DNA of 64,000 bases from Isoetes taiwanensis (taxonomy: Eukaryota; Streptophyta; Lycopodiopsida; Isoetales; Isoetaceae): contig JAJEKV010000035.1 in assembly GCA_021234155.1 (NCBI GenBank), positions 10,540,407 to 10,604,406 of the forward strand. Reading direction: 5' to 3'. The translations under genes and the position numbers were made by a program. Under the pieces are notes generated by a model that worked only from the letters and a program-made list of their open reading frames with translations, was not told the DNA's origin and ran no database searches. Of this stretch, positions 56,055-64,000 are shown piece after piece; the first letter of the stretch is position 1, and the number at the start of each line of letters is the position of its first letter.

Positions 56055-56504
56055 CTTGGCAGCTACAGCAGTTTCCTTGGCAGTGGGCCGATGTAGAAGA
56101 TCAAGAAGTTCCTCTCCTGTTTTTGATTTTTGCAGCTCTCGAAAAGATTTTTTGCTTAAAAGAGCCTCAAGATCTTTCATAACATCATCATCACTACCTC
56201 TCATCTTACCAGATGCTCCCGTTGGCAGAGGTCCCTGTCCACCCTGACCTGGCATAAGTCCTGGATTAGGACCCAGAGGAGGCCTCTGAAATGGCATTGC
56301 TCCATACGCCATTCCCATTGCAGAAGCTCCACCAGGACCAGGCATCCCCATCATCCCCATTACTCTAGGACCTCTAGGGCCTATCATTGGGGATCCGGCA
56401 CTTGTAAACATTGGTGGACATGTACCTGGTAAAGGAGGAACTCCCATATTTCCAACTTGTAAGCTTTGGTCTCCAGTTCCAACCCACATATCGTATGCAC
56501 ACAC
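56055..56504 (-). pseudogene. MTA: MTA (METTL3-type) m6A methyltransferase, single exon
   Basis: MTA is the catalytic subunit of the plant mRNA N6-adenosine methyltransferase. The minus-strand frame has a Gly/Pro/Met-rich stretch (GPRGPRVMGMMGMPGPGG) followed by the conserved helical segment DDVMKDLEALLSKKSFRELQ and GEELLDLLHRPTAKETAVAA, ending at a good donor (CCAAG then GTAGCC) at 56055. In MTA proteins this precedes the zinc-finger and MT-A70 catalytic domains; neither is found in the window. The fragment is therefore an isolated exon, open as far as it goes, and lies just upstream of the second Ty3 fragment on the opposite strand. Confidence 0.75.
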
Positions 56505-56735
56505 TCTCGCTTATCGTGGCAATTACGGCCACTCCCATCTACATGTCTCAATCCGTAGCATGTTGTAAGGAAGTTCACGGTGTTCTGGATGAGACTCTGT
56601 TGCGTGAACAATCACAATGCTTTGGAGAGACTATGCAGAACAATCACAATGTTTTGGAGAGACTATGTGGAAGCAATATTTGAAAATTGAAAAGAAGAAA
56701 CTCTCAAAATTTGGTGCAATAATATTATTGTTTTT

Positions 56736-57420
56736 CAGGGTACAACCAAATTTCAATCAAGCCAGAAGATCAACTCAAAACTACCTTCACCACCCCGTGG
56801 GGCACTTTTGCCTACAAGGTGGTCCCTTTTGGTTTGTCAAACTCTCCTTCCACTTTTCAGCGCATCATGCTTTCTGTTTTTCACGACTTTATGAAGGATA
56901 AACCTTTTCTTCAAATCTTTCAAGATGATTTTTCAGCCTACAGCTCCATGGATGATCACTTGGACAAATTGGAGCTTGTTTTTCAAAAATGTGATGAATC
57001 TGGCATTAGTCTCAATCCTGAGAAGTGCACTTTCTGCGTCACCTCAGGAGTTCTGTTGGGTCATGTGGTCAGTAAAGAAGGCATCACCACGGATCCCGCC
57101 AAAATCAGTTGTGTACTGAAAGCTCAAGCACCGTCTAATATCAAAGAGACACGCTCTTTCCTGGGTAAGGTAAATTACTATTCCACCTTCATTCCTGGAC
57201 TTGCAGCTATAGCTGACCCCATTCATAAACTCACGGGGGATGAATCCACTTGGGCTTGGAATTCCCAAGCGCAAGCTGCTTTTCAGAAGTTGAAGCTGTT
57301 ACTTACTCAGGCCCCGGTTCTTGTTACTCCTCAATGGGACAAGCCCTTCCACGTTCATGTTGATGTCTCAGCTTTTGCCATTGGTGCTGTTCTTTCTCAA
57401 GCTCATGATGACACCACAGA
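56736..57420 (+). mobile_element. Ty3/gypsy pol fragment (RT to RNase H start), open frame
   Basis: The frame is open from GYNQISIKPEDQLKTTFTT through VVPFGLSNSPSTFQRIM, FLQIFQDDFSAYSS, NPEKCTFCVTSGVLLGH, RSFLGKVNYYSTFIPGLAA and FHVHVDVSAFAIGAVLSQ. It belongs to the same family as 1-7100 but lacks the frameshifts. The 3' side stops abruptly in a polypyrimidine tract. The left side starts abruptly at about 56736. There is no LTR, so this is a truncated copy. Confidence 0.88.
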
Positions 57421-59066
57421 GCTCTTTTTTTTTTTCTTTTTTAATCCCCTTCTTCCTTCTCTTCCCTTTCCTTTTTTCCCTTCCTTTTTTTCTGACGGAC
57501 TTTTTCCCTTCCCTTTTCATCCTTTCCCCGCCCTTCCCATCTTTCCCCTTCCTTTTCCTTTTCCTTTTCACTTTCCCTTTTCCCATGCACTTTTTTCGTT
57601 CTCTTTTCCTTATCTTTTCATGTGACCTTTTTCTTCCTTTCCCCATCCTCTTCCTCTTTATCCCTTGCCCTTTTTCGCTTCTCTTTTCCCATTTCCCTCT
57701 CCCCTTTTCCTTGTGCCTATTTTCCCTTCCCTTCCCCCCATTCTACCTTTCTTTTCCTTTCCTTTCCCTTTTTATTCTTTCGCCACTCTTTCGCTTTTTC
57801 CAGTACCCTTTTTCCCTTTCCTTTCATTTTCTCTTTCCTTATGCCTCTTTCCATTCCCTTTTGTCTACCTTTTTTTATGTGCTCATTTTCCTCCTTTACA
57901 TTTCCTCTTCCTTTTCCTCTTTTTCTTTTTTCCTTTTCCTTTTCCCATGCTCTTTTTCCCCTATCCTCACCCTTTCCCTCTTCCCTTTTTTCTGTGCCAT
58001 TTTCCCCTTCCTCTTCCTCTTTTTCAATTCCTTATCCTCACCCTTCTCCTGTTCCCTTTTCTCCTCTCCTTTTCCTCCTTTTTTGATCATTTCCCTCTTT
58101 TCCTTTTCTCGATTTTCCCTTTCCCTTTTCCTGATAGACTTTTTCCTTTCCGTTTTCCTCCTTTCCCGATGCTTTCCCTCTTCCTCTTTTACCCGTGCCC
58201 TTCTTCCCTTTCCTTCACCCTTTCTCCCTTCCTTTTCTTTTCCCATGCCCTTCCCACATTTGCTCTCTTTCCTTTTTTTCCATGCCCATTTTTCTCTTTT
58301 CCCCCACCCTTTCCCTCTTCCCTTTTTTCTTTTTTTCCATGTCTTTTTTTCGCTTCCTTTTTTCCCTTTCTTCGCCCTTTTCCTCTTCCCTTTTTTCTCT
58401 TGCCCTTTTCCCCTTCTCTTTTCTTATTTCCCTCTTCCCTTTTTCTAATGCCCTTTTTCCAGGTTCTATTTCCTCCTTTGCCCCCCCTCCTTTTTCTTTC
58501 TCCTTTCACTTTCTCCTTTTCCATGCCCTTTTTCCCTTCCCTTCTCCCCATCCATGCTCTTCCCTTCTCCCCATCCTTTTCCTTTTCCCCCTTTCCCCTG
58601 CCATTTTCCTCATTTTTCCAACATTTCACTCTTTTCCTTTTCTCAGTGCCCCTTTTCCCTTCCCTTTCCCTCTTTCTTTTCCTTTCCCATGCCGTTTTTC
58701 CCTTCCCTTTTATTCTTTTCTCACCCTTTACCTTTTTCTCCTCTTTCCCATGCTCTTTTTCCCTTTCCTTTTCCCTTGCTCTTTTTTTTTTCCTTCCTTT
58801 TCCCATTTTTCACCCTTTTCCCTTTCTTCCTTTTACCTATGCCCTTTCCCCTTCCCTTTTTCCCCTTTACCTCTTCCCCTTTCCTCGTGCCCTTTTCTCA
58901 GGTTCCCAACCTCTTTCCCTTTGTCTTTTCCCATGCGTTTTTCTCTTCTCTTATCCCCACCCTTTTCTCTCTCTTTTTTTCCTTTTCCCATGCCTTTTTG
59001 CTCCTTCACGTTCTCTCTTTCCTCCTCCCTTTTCCTTTTTTCCTCTTTCCTTTATCCTTTCCCCAT
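57421..59066. repeat. 1.6-kb polypyrimidine tract (C/T on plus strand)
   Basis: The plus strand is almost only C and T, built from TTTTCCC/TTCCCTTTT units, with rare A/G mostly in a recurring CATGCCC or TCCCATG word. It is too irregular for a plain microsatellite and looks like a decayed minisatellite. Long open frames here encode only Phe/Ser/Pro/Leu (or Lys/Glu/Arg/Gly on the minus strand) and are composition artefacts. Such mirror-symmetric purine/pyrimidine DNA can adopt triplex structures. Confidence 0.95.
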
Positions 59067-59550
59067 AAGACCAATCATGGTGCTAGGAAGTTGTGCGAGA
59101 AATCTCGACCTTTGGATGCACCTAGATGATCTCGACCATTCAAATTAGGGTTTGATCCAATCCAAGAATTACGGTATAACATTATAATATAAGATACTTT
59201 ATGAATCTGTATCATAAGTGGGAGCAGAAACGAGAAGCTCATGTTTTAGTGTTGCTGGATTTCACCAACTATTCAGCAGAAAAACTTGATCTCATCTTGA
59301 ACATACTTGGAAGAAGAAGAGTTACAGATCTCACAATGCAGGATCTGATTGAAGCCCAGTAACTGTATGTCATCATTAACCTCTTCAAAACAGCTATTAT
59401 TATATCTCTAATGCATTTTGATAATACTAGAAGCTCAGGGTTATAGTTTTCCCTGATTTTTCTGCATACTTCATTTCATAAGAAGTATGAACTATTCTAC
59501 CGGGTATGGTAGATTTCCATATGTATTTTTATTATTTGAAATATAAAAAC
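59067..59550 (+). other. No gene firmly recognised
   Basis: A short plus-strand frame near 59215-59360 reads HVLVLLDFTNYSAEKLDLIL and ends at a stop after DLIEAQ. It may be an exon of a decayed gene, unidentified. Confidence 0.25.
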
Positions 59551-59554
59551 AATG

Positions 59555-59630
59555 TTTGCATCACCACAGCTTTCACCACAGTTTTCACCACATTTTTCAC
59601 CACAGCTTTCACCACAGATTTCACCATAAT
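59555..59630. repeat. TTTCACCACA minisatellite
   Basis: Five or six units of TTTCACCACAGC/TTTCACCACATT with a 12-bp period. The minus strand would encode GE-x-CGESCGEKCGEN-type repeats. Confidence 0.85.
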
Positions 59631-60069
59631 CAGCCAGGAGCATTGACCATTTTTTGACCCGGTCAGAAAATGGAATGGCTCTCAGATTCCTGATAGTATC
59701 TTGACTGATTTTGGTGACTGCAATATATGGATCCCAAATTAGGTCCCTGAATTGATATGAGGCCAAAATTCATTAAGCTCTGCTTTGTGCAAAGATTCTT
59801 GCAAGGCCACTAACTTTTGCTTCAGAGAATTCTGTGTTTTTCTTTTCAGTTTCTTTTGAACTCTATTTCTTTTGAACCCGAGCCACCCATCTCCTGGTTA
59901 CCATATTTTGTTAGTGTGCAGATCATAGATTCTGCACCTTTAAATTCCTTGTTTGCATTTTATAATTAATGACAAAAAGTTCAGCTAACTGAACAGTTCA
60001 GCTAACTGAAAGAACAGTGGAAACTCAGAGAACAGTTAAAGCAAAAAAAATAGTCACAACAGCTGTAGA

Positions 60070-60200
60070 GAAGAGGAGTTCTGTCATTAATGAAAAAGTT
60101 TTATAAAAAATGGAGTCACAAGGACTATTGCAAAACAAGTTCTGTCTTTAATGAAAAAGCTTTACAAAGAATAGTCACAAGGACTATTGCCAAAAAAATT
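60070..60200. repeat. Tandem duplication, about 61-bp unit
   Basis: GTTCTGTCATTAATGAAAAAG...GAGTCACAAGGACTATTGC at 60079 recurs at 60140 as GTTCTGTCTTTAATGAAAAAG...TAGTCACAAGGACTATTGC. Confidence 0.85.
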
Positions 60201-60259
60201 GAAACCAGAGATTACAAAAAACAAATCTAAATTAATCAGGGCTGGGGCAGGCTTGATCT

Positions 60260-60556
60260 TCAGGCAGGGGCCATCCTCAGCTCTATATGGATGTCGTCCT
60301 CCATGGCATACATCTTCATTTCGAGCAGTCGCTCCTCGTCGGGGTAACCTGCATGCACCCACTCGAGCACCCGCATCGAAGCGACAACCTGTGCATCCAT
60401 GATGAGCTTCTCCACCTCTGGTGGAGTGAACTTGGCCACCACTGTAACCGGGTGGCCTCCAGAGGAAGACACGGATTCTGACCGTGCTGGCGGGGAAGGA
60501 GCAGGCACAATGGCCGGGATAGTATTCCTGCGCACTGTAGTCTTGAACCTGGCCAT
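60260..60556 (-). CDS. Small hypothetical protein between minisatellites
   Basis: ATG at 60556 opens a 98-residue frame beginning MARFKTTVRRNTIPAIVPAP, a basic start followed by a Ser/Pro-rich linker. The second half is helical and acidic (FTPPEVEKLIMDAQVVASMR; DEERLLEMKMYAMEDDIHIE). No family was recognised. The frame is GC-rich compared with its surroundings and lies between the CACCAC minisatellites at 59555 and 60780. Upstream in-frame sequence without ATG extends to 60841. Confidence 0.4.
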   Translation of the reverse strand: MARFKTTVRRNTIPAIVPAPSPPARSESVSSSGGHPVTVVAKFTPPEVEKLIMDAQVVASMRVLEWVHAGYPDEERLLEMKMYAMEDDIHIELRMAPA

Positions 60557-60779
60557 GGCAGAATGAACGATAGGGACGGAGTGAAGGAGATGGACAGAAT
60601 GGGGAAGGAGTGAAGGAGATGGCAGAATAAACGATGGGGACGGAATGAAGCTGCAGGGCAGAATTTTGGGAATAAAAGGGATGCAAAATCGTAGGCATGC
60701 ATACGATTTTGGGAATGAGGCAGAAGAGGAAAGGGACGTTTGCATGCATACGATTGCACACCTCGGGAGCCGAGCCACC

Positions 60780-60945
60780 CACCACATGTCACCACATGAT
60801 TCACCATATGTACCATTTGCATCACCACAGTATAACCACAATATTTACCACAGTATTCACCACATGCACCACATGATTCACCACATGCACCATTTGTATC
60901 ACCACATCTATCACCACATGTATCACCACATTGTCATGAATCTTT
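60780..60945. repeat. CACCACATG minisatellite
   Basis: Many degenerate units of about 12 bp (ATTCACCACATG, TATCACCACATG) run for 165 bp. They resemble the TTTCACCACA tract 1.2 kb to the left. Confidence 0.85.
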
Positions 60946-61254
60946 GAATACATCAATTTCTTCTGGAGATTTGAACTCCACCAGAGTGTTGCTCTGGTCA
61001 GCCAGAAAAGTTTATTGTATACAATAGTATACAACAATGTACATTAGAGTGTCAATGAAAGAATAGGTTACAATAACCTCTTTGGTTACAATAATACAAA
61101 CATGTGATTACAAGTAAAGATCTATTGATCTGTCAACCTCACCTTCGTTACTAGAGCAACTGTGCTTCACAACATCAATCATCATTCTCAAGTGTGTGTG
61201 CAATAAATTCGCCACTAGAAATTGGTACACCACCGCAACAAACATATCAGGGCC
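60946..61254. other. No gene recognised
   Basis: AT-rich with no supported coding sequence. Contains a GTATACAATAGTATACAACAATGTACA stretch near 61017-61042. Confidence 0.4.
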
Positions 61255-62056
61255 TCACATTGGATGAGTAATACCTTCAAATTTACTTAACTCACCTTGC
61301 ATTAGGATAGTATGTCCAAGTCTCGCATTATCGCGAGCCACAACTTTCTTTACAAAGACACATATAGCGGGACCACCACGACCAAAGAATCGGGACCGAG
61401 TGGAGGAACTTGTAATTCTCTTGTGGTGCAGCTTTATGGTGCTTTGGGAATTTTGTGTTTGCATCCTCAACAAAACTCATGATGACAGCTCGAAGCCCTT
61501 GTACATTTCTAGGTCATCAAAATGGTACACATCGGGCCGACATTTAACCGGGTGACCTCCAAGACCTACACCGGTCTTTGGTGATGATAACATGCTGGCA
61601 GAATGGTACATTCCGAAATTGCAAGTTGAGGGTTCAACAGTTTGTCCTTTGAAGCATGCCCGTTCGACAGTAATGATGGAACCTCTGTTCCATGTCATGC
61701 TTGATGTAGAATTGGTGCATACACCCGCCAAAGTCCAAGGTCCGGTAAAACAAGATGATTTAAAAACAAATGTAAGACTTCAAATCTGAGTTGTTTATAT
61801 TAAATTACTAACCTCATGAAGAAATGGACTATCCTGTCACTGAACCAATCCCTACTTTTCTCCAATATTCTGATTGAATCTTGATCAAGTACAAGAGGCT
61901 CCTGCTGTCCTTTAAACACTTCAAGTGGCAAGTGTTCGGTGGGATGTCGCTCTTAACAACTGCTAGCCCTCGTCTTTGGTGGTGTAAGTTTACATTCATC
62001 AAATGGAAGATCATTGAAAACCTTGAGGAATATTGAAATAGCCAAGAAATGAACAA
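61255..62056 (-). pseudogene. Ulp1-like protease N-terminal remnant plus unrecognised 3' part
   Basis: At about 61805-61920 the minus strand reads VFKGQQEPLVLDQDSIRILE followed by KSRDWFSDRIVHFFMR. The pattern I-x-x-L-x-x-x-x-WxxDxxIxFxMR is the entry segment of Ulp1/C48 peptidases. It is followed by a GT-like exon end. Farther downstream, minus-strand frames at 61477-61731 and 61255-61473 (HPVKCRPDVYHFDDLEMYKG; GGPAICVFVKKVVARDNARL) are unrecognised and in conflict with a catalytic core, so the protease is at best partial. It lies just 3' of the third FCP1-like copy. Confidence 0.35.
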
Positions 62057-62124
62057 TTGAAGTAAAACTTTGTTTATATTAAAAAGTCAAGAGAGGTTAC
62101 ATCATATACACAATAATACTATTT

Positions 62125-62972
62125 CTAGGCTTTAGTTCTATGTTTTTTCATCATATTAATACAAATTTGACTCTCAGTGTCAAACATATTCAGCATTTTG
62201 TTGCTTTCGACATAACTTTGCACATTCCCTGCCTTCAGCAACCCCTGAAGCCAAACCTTTAGATCATTCATGAGGAAATTGCCATCTACTATGTCAGGGC
62301 TCCAGCTGGTGTTTGGCTCATTGAGGTACCCTTTGTATCTGCTGTCATCAATGAGAAGCACTTGGAAATGTCTTTTGTGAAACTTGGAAATTCGTCGTAG
62401 ACCTTTTTGAGGTGCTTCCGAAAAATTGGTTTTCCAATGTTATATAAATTTGTGTTGGTACACTGATCCTGATTCCATATGAACTGGAATTTGTCCTTGT
62501 ATTTCATCAATGCTCCCTTAACTATCATTCTCAAGTTTTGAGCCTGCAGGCTGGATCAAAGTGCTATATGAAAATTCTGACTGCACCAATCTAAGAACTC
62601 GGCCCAGCCTGGTCTAGTTACTGCAAACTTGGATCTGTTAAGTGTGACCATGGTAACATCATCTTCTTTGGCAGTGGGTATTTTTTGACTCTTGTCATAG
62701 CTTCTACCCAAAACTCTATTGTAGTAAAAAACAAGCAGGATTGGGCTTAACCTTGTCGTCTTCTGCATGGACCAGAGGGCTGGAAACTTCTGCTTCAGCA
62801 TTTCTTGGTGCAGGGCTGGAAACTTCTGCTTCAGCATGTCTTCGTGCAGGGCTGGAAACTTCTGCTTCAGCATGTCTTGGAGGTGTCTTTTGCTTGGAAT
62901 TCTGCTCTTGATTTTTCTCTGAGACACTTCCAGCTGCAAAAATTTAACAGATTCTGTAACTATATGGGTCAA
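62125..62972 (-). pseudogene. FCP1/NIF-like domain pseudogene, copy 3
   Basis: Upstream are three 12-residue repeats (DMLKQKFPALHE type) coded by 36-bp tandem DNA repeats at about 62775-62885. The domain follows: LLVFYYNRVLGRSYDK in place of the DxDxT loop, AVTRPGWAEFLDWCSQNFHI, then after an intron-like gap KFQFIWNQDQCTNTNLYNIG and FRKHLKKVYDEFPSF. A frameshift near 62375 leads to VLLIDDSRYKGYLNEPNTSW and DLKVWLQGLLKAGNVQSYVE, the plant FCP1-like C-terminal signature. The nucleophile loop has no Asp at all; the later DD pair is intact. Stop at 62125. Confidence 0.7.
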
Positions 62973-63540
62973 ATTAAAAAGAAGACAGGCACAAAAGGTT
63001 GGAAGTTACCTTGTGACTTACATTCACCTATCGATTTGTTCAGATCATAACCTGATGCATCTGCTGATTTGGCAGATTGGTGTGGAGCATGACTTAATGC
63101 ATCTGCTGATTTGGCAGATTGTTGTCCAGTTGGAGCTTGACTTGATGCACCTACTGATTTGTTGACATCTACTGATTTGTCCGAGTTCCTGTAACCTGAT
63201 GCATCTTCTGATTTGCCCGAGTTTCTATCTGTGTCTAATGCTTTTGAAGGGGTGTGAATGTCTTGTCCCCCTAGCTGACCACATTGTACCTCTATATCTA
63301 CAAAGTAGGGATGAAGAAGTAAGCTACATATCCCAATTGCATCAAACAAGACTTGGTTACCTTTGAGGGTAGAAAATAATTCCCTTTTTGGTGTGCTATA
63401 TGGACTCACAAAGTCATTGCCACCAGTATGAACAGTTAGACCTGAATTAGTAAACGGCACCATGCTCTGCAAACCTGGAATTGAATCACAATTGATTGTA
63501 ACTATGCTTTGGCATCTCAATATGACAAGGGCGCTCACCT
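62973..63540 (-). pseudogene. Repeat-bearing N-terminal region upstream of FCP1-like copy 3
   Basis: A minus-strand frame carries degenerate repeats with the words SAKSADASGYDLNKS, SGKSEDASGYRNS and SADALSHAPHQ, built from repeated DNA units of about 60 bp (GCATCTGCTGATTTGGCAGATT) at 63055-63225. Before it comes TVHTGGNDFVSPYSTPKREL and a stretch with no known family. AG and GT sites at about 62935-63010 and near 63300 suggest several exons. It probably encodes a low-complexity N-terminus of the FCP1-like protein. Confidence 0.4.
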
Positions 63541-64000
63541 ATAAGTGCCTCAGTAGCTTGAAGTTGCTTTTGATCCTCCCTACTCACACCTAAGGCTTGT
63601 ACCCATGCTATAGAAAATTCATGACAGCAATTCTCAATGCAACAGTGATTACAAATCCTGCAAAGTGAACGCAAATTTGTCAATGAGAATACAATTATAC
63701 TAAGCACTTCAGGAATTTTGTTTTGAAGTACCTCTCCGCAGGCCGAAAGCGACATGGAAGATGGTATTGGTGACCGCATTCAAACAATCAAAGTTGGTAG
63801 TGGTTTCCCCATCCAACGGAGGATCTTGCCACGAGAATGGACAGCCACTACCATAATCTTCAACCCTTATCAAGGTCCGGAAGTAGTGGATCCAAGACAA
63901 ATAAAGGAAGACGGTCCTTGCAAGACAGAAACCTCTCTAACCTTGGTTCCAGCACTTTCAATGCTTTGTTGTGTAATGCTTCCCTCGGCCGACGGCCAGA
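63541..64000 (-). other. Possible further exons, Cys-rich, unrecognised
   Basis: A minus-strand exon-like frame at about 63545-63660 reads RICNHCCIENCCHEFSIAWV and QALGVSREDQKQLQATEALI, ending at GT near 63538. Farther upstream, LFECGHQYHLPCRF has spaced Cys and His residues. This may be a zinc-binding exon of the same minus-strand gene as the FCP1-like copy 3. The window ends here. Confidence 0.3.

Noticed and set aside
56617-56901. Frame giving LHHPVGHFCLQGGPFWF
   Set aside because: It is the out-of-frame reading of the Ty3 RT; the correct frame gives FTTPWGTFAYKVVPFG.
57321-59148. Very long open frames rich in Phe/Ser/Pro/Leu (plus) or Lys/Glu/Arg/Gly (minus)
   Set aside because: They arise from the stop-poor polypyrimidine composition, exist in several frames at once, and show no start context or domain.
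60162-60828. His/Val/Met-rich and overlapping minus-strand frames around 60316-60828
   Set aside because: They are shadows of the better-supported 60260-60556 frame and of the CACCAC minisatellite.
1-64000. tRNA and rRNA genes
   Set aside because: I looked for tRNA-like cloverleaf words and rRNA core motifs by eye and saw none; a tRNAscan-SE run would be decisive.

Overview
The window is nuclear DNA of a land plant, most likely a fern. This rests on GT-AG introns, plant-type gene families (PPR, TIR1/AFB, CURLY LEAF, class I TPS), a secreted cyanovirin-N homolog and a secreted MACPF protein (both types are reported from ferns), and a PPR protein with a long run of 31-residue modules. Species and lineage are inference. 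Most of the window is mobile DNA and decayed gene copies. Only three protein genes look intact: the cyanovirin-N homolog (15359-15820, minus), the MACPF protein (47784-49298, minus), and a PPR gene that is open but short at its C-terminus (45099-47003, plus).

Layout. 1-7100: 3' part of a decayed Ty3/gypsy element (pol, about 3.9 kb of extra sequence, polypurine tract, 3' LTR). 7100-12290: sparse, with one minus-strand L1 fragment bounded by a 17-bp target duplication. 12298-14248: pseudogene of the PRC2 methyltransferase CURLY LEAF. 14540-15250: duplicated sequence beside the cyanovirin-N gene. 17000-18500: short tandem duplications. 20200-25250: coiled-coil, lysine-rich, Ulp1-like and FCP1-like coding blocks. 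25270-33400: GC-rich Mutator-like element with a spliced minus-strand transposase. 33420-38260: a second, unrelated DDE-type transposase gene on the minus strand, interrupted by a LINE. 38536-38894: TIR1/AFB exon fragment. 39239-39404: a MITE. 39689-41531: class I trehalose-phosphate synthase pseudogene. 41709-43033: unidentified minus-strand fragments. 44142-44572: L1 fragment with target duplications. 50929-52624: proteasome beta-3 pseudogene. 53522-54650: diverged tandem duplication, one copy carrying a retroposon tail. 54947-55651: second FCP1-like pseudogene. 56055-56504: MTA (METTL3-type) exon. 56736-57420: second Ty3 fragment, running into a 1.6-kb polypyrimidine tract. 59500-61000: CACCAC-rich minisatellites around a small ORF. 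61255-63540: Ulp1-like start and a third FCP1-like pseudogene.

The most unusual pattern is the repeated FCP1/NIF-like domain. Three divergent copies all lack the DxDxT nucleophile motif, and two lie next to Ulp1-like protease remnants. The copy at 24.1 kb and the DDE transposase at 34-38 kb are separated only by the GC-rich Mutator-like insertion, and dense GTACAT tracts occur on both sides of it. I infer, without proof, that 20.2-25.25 and 33.4-38.3 kb were once one large element with transposase, Ulp1-like and FCP1-like genes, later split by the Mutator-like element and a LINE. The captured or decayed host genes (CLF, TPS1, PBC1) keep introns, so they are not processed retrocopies.
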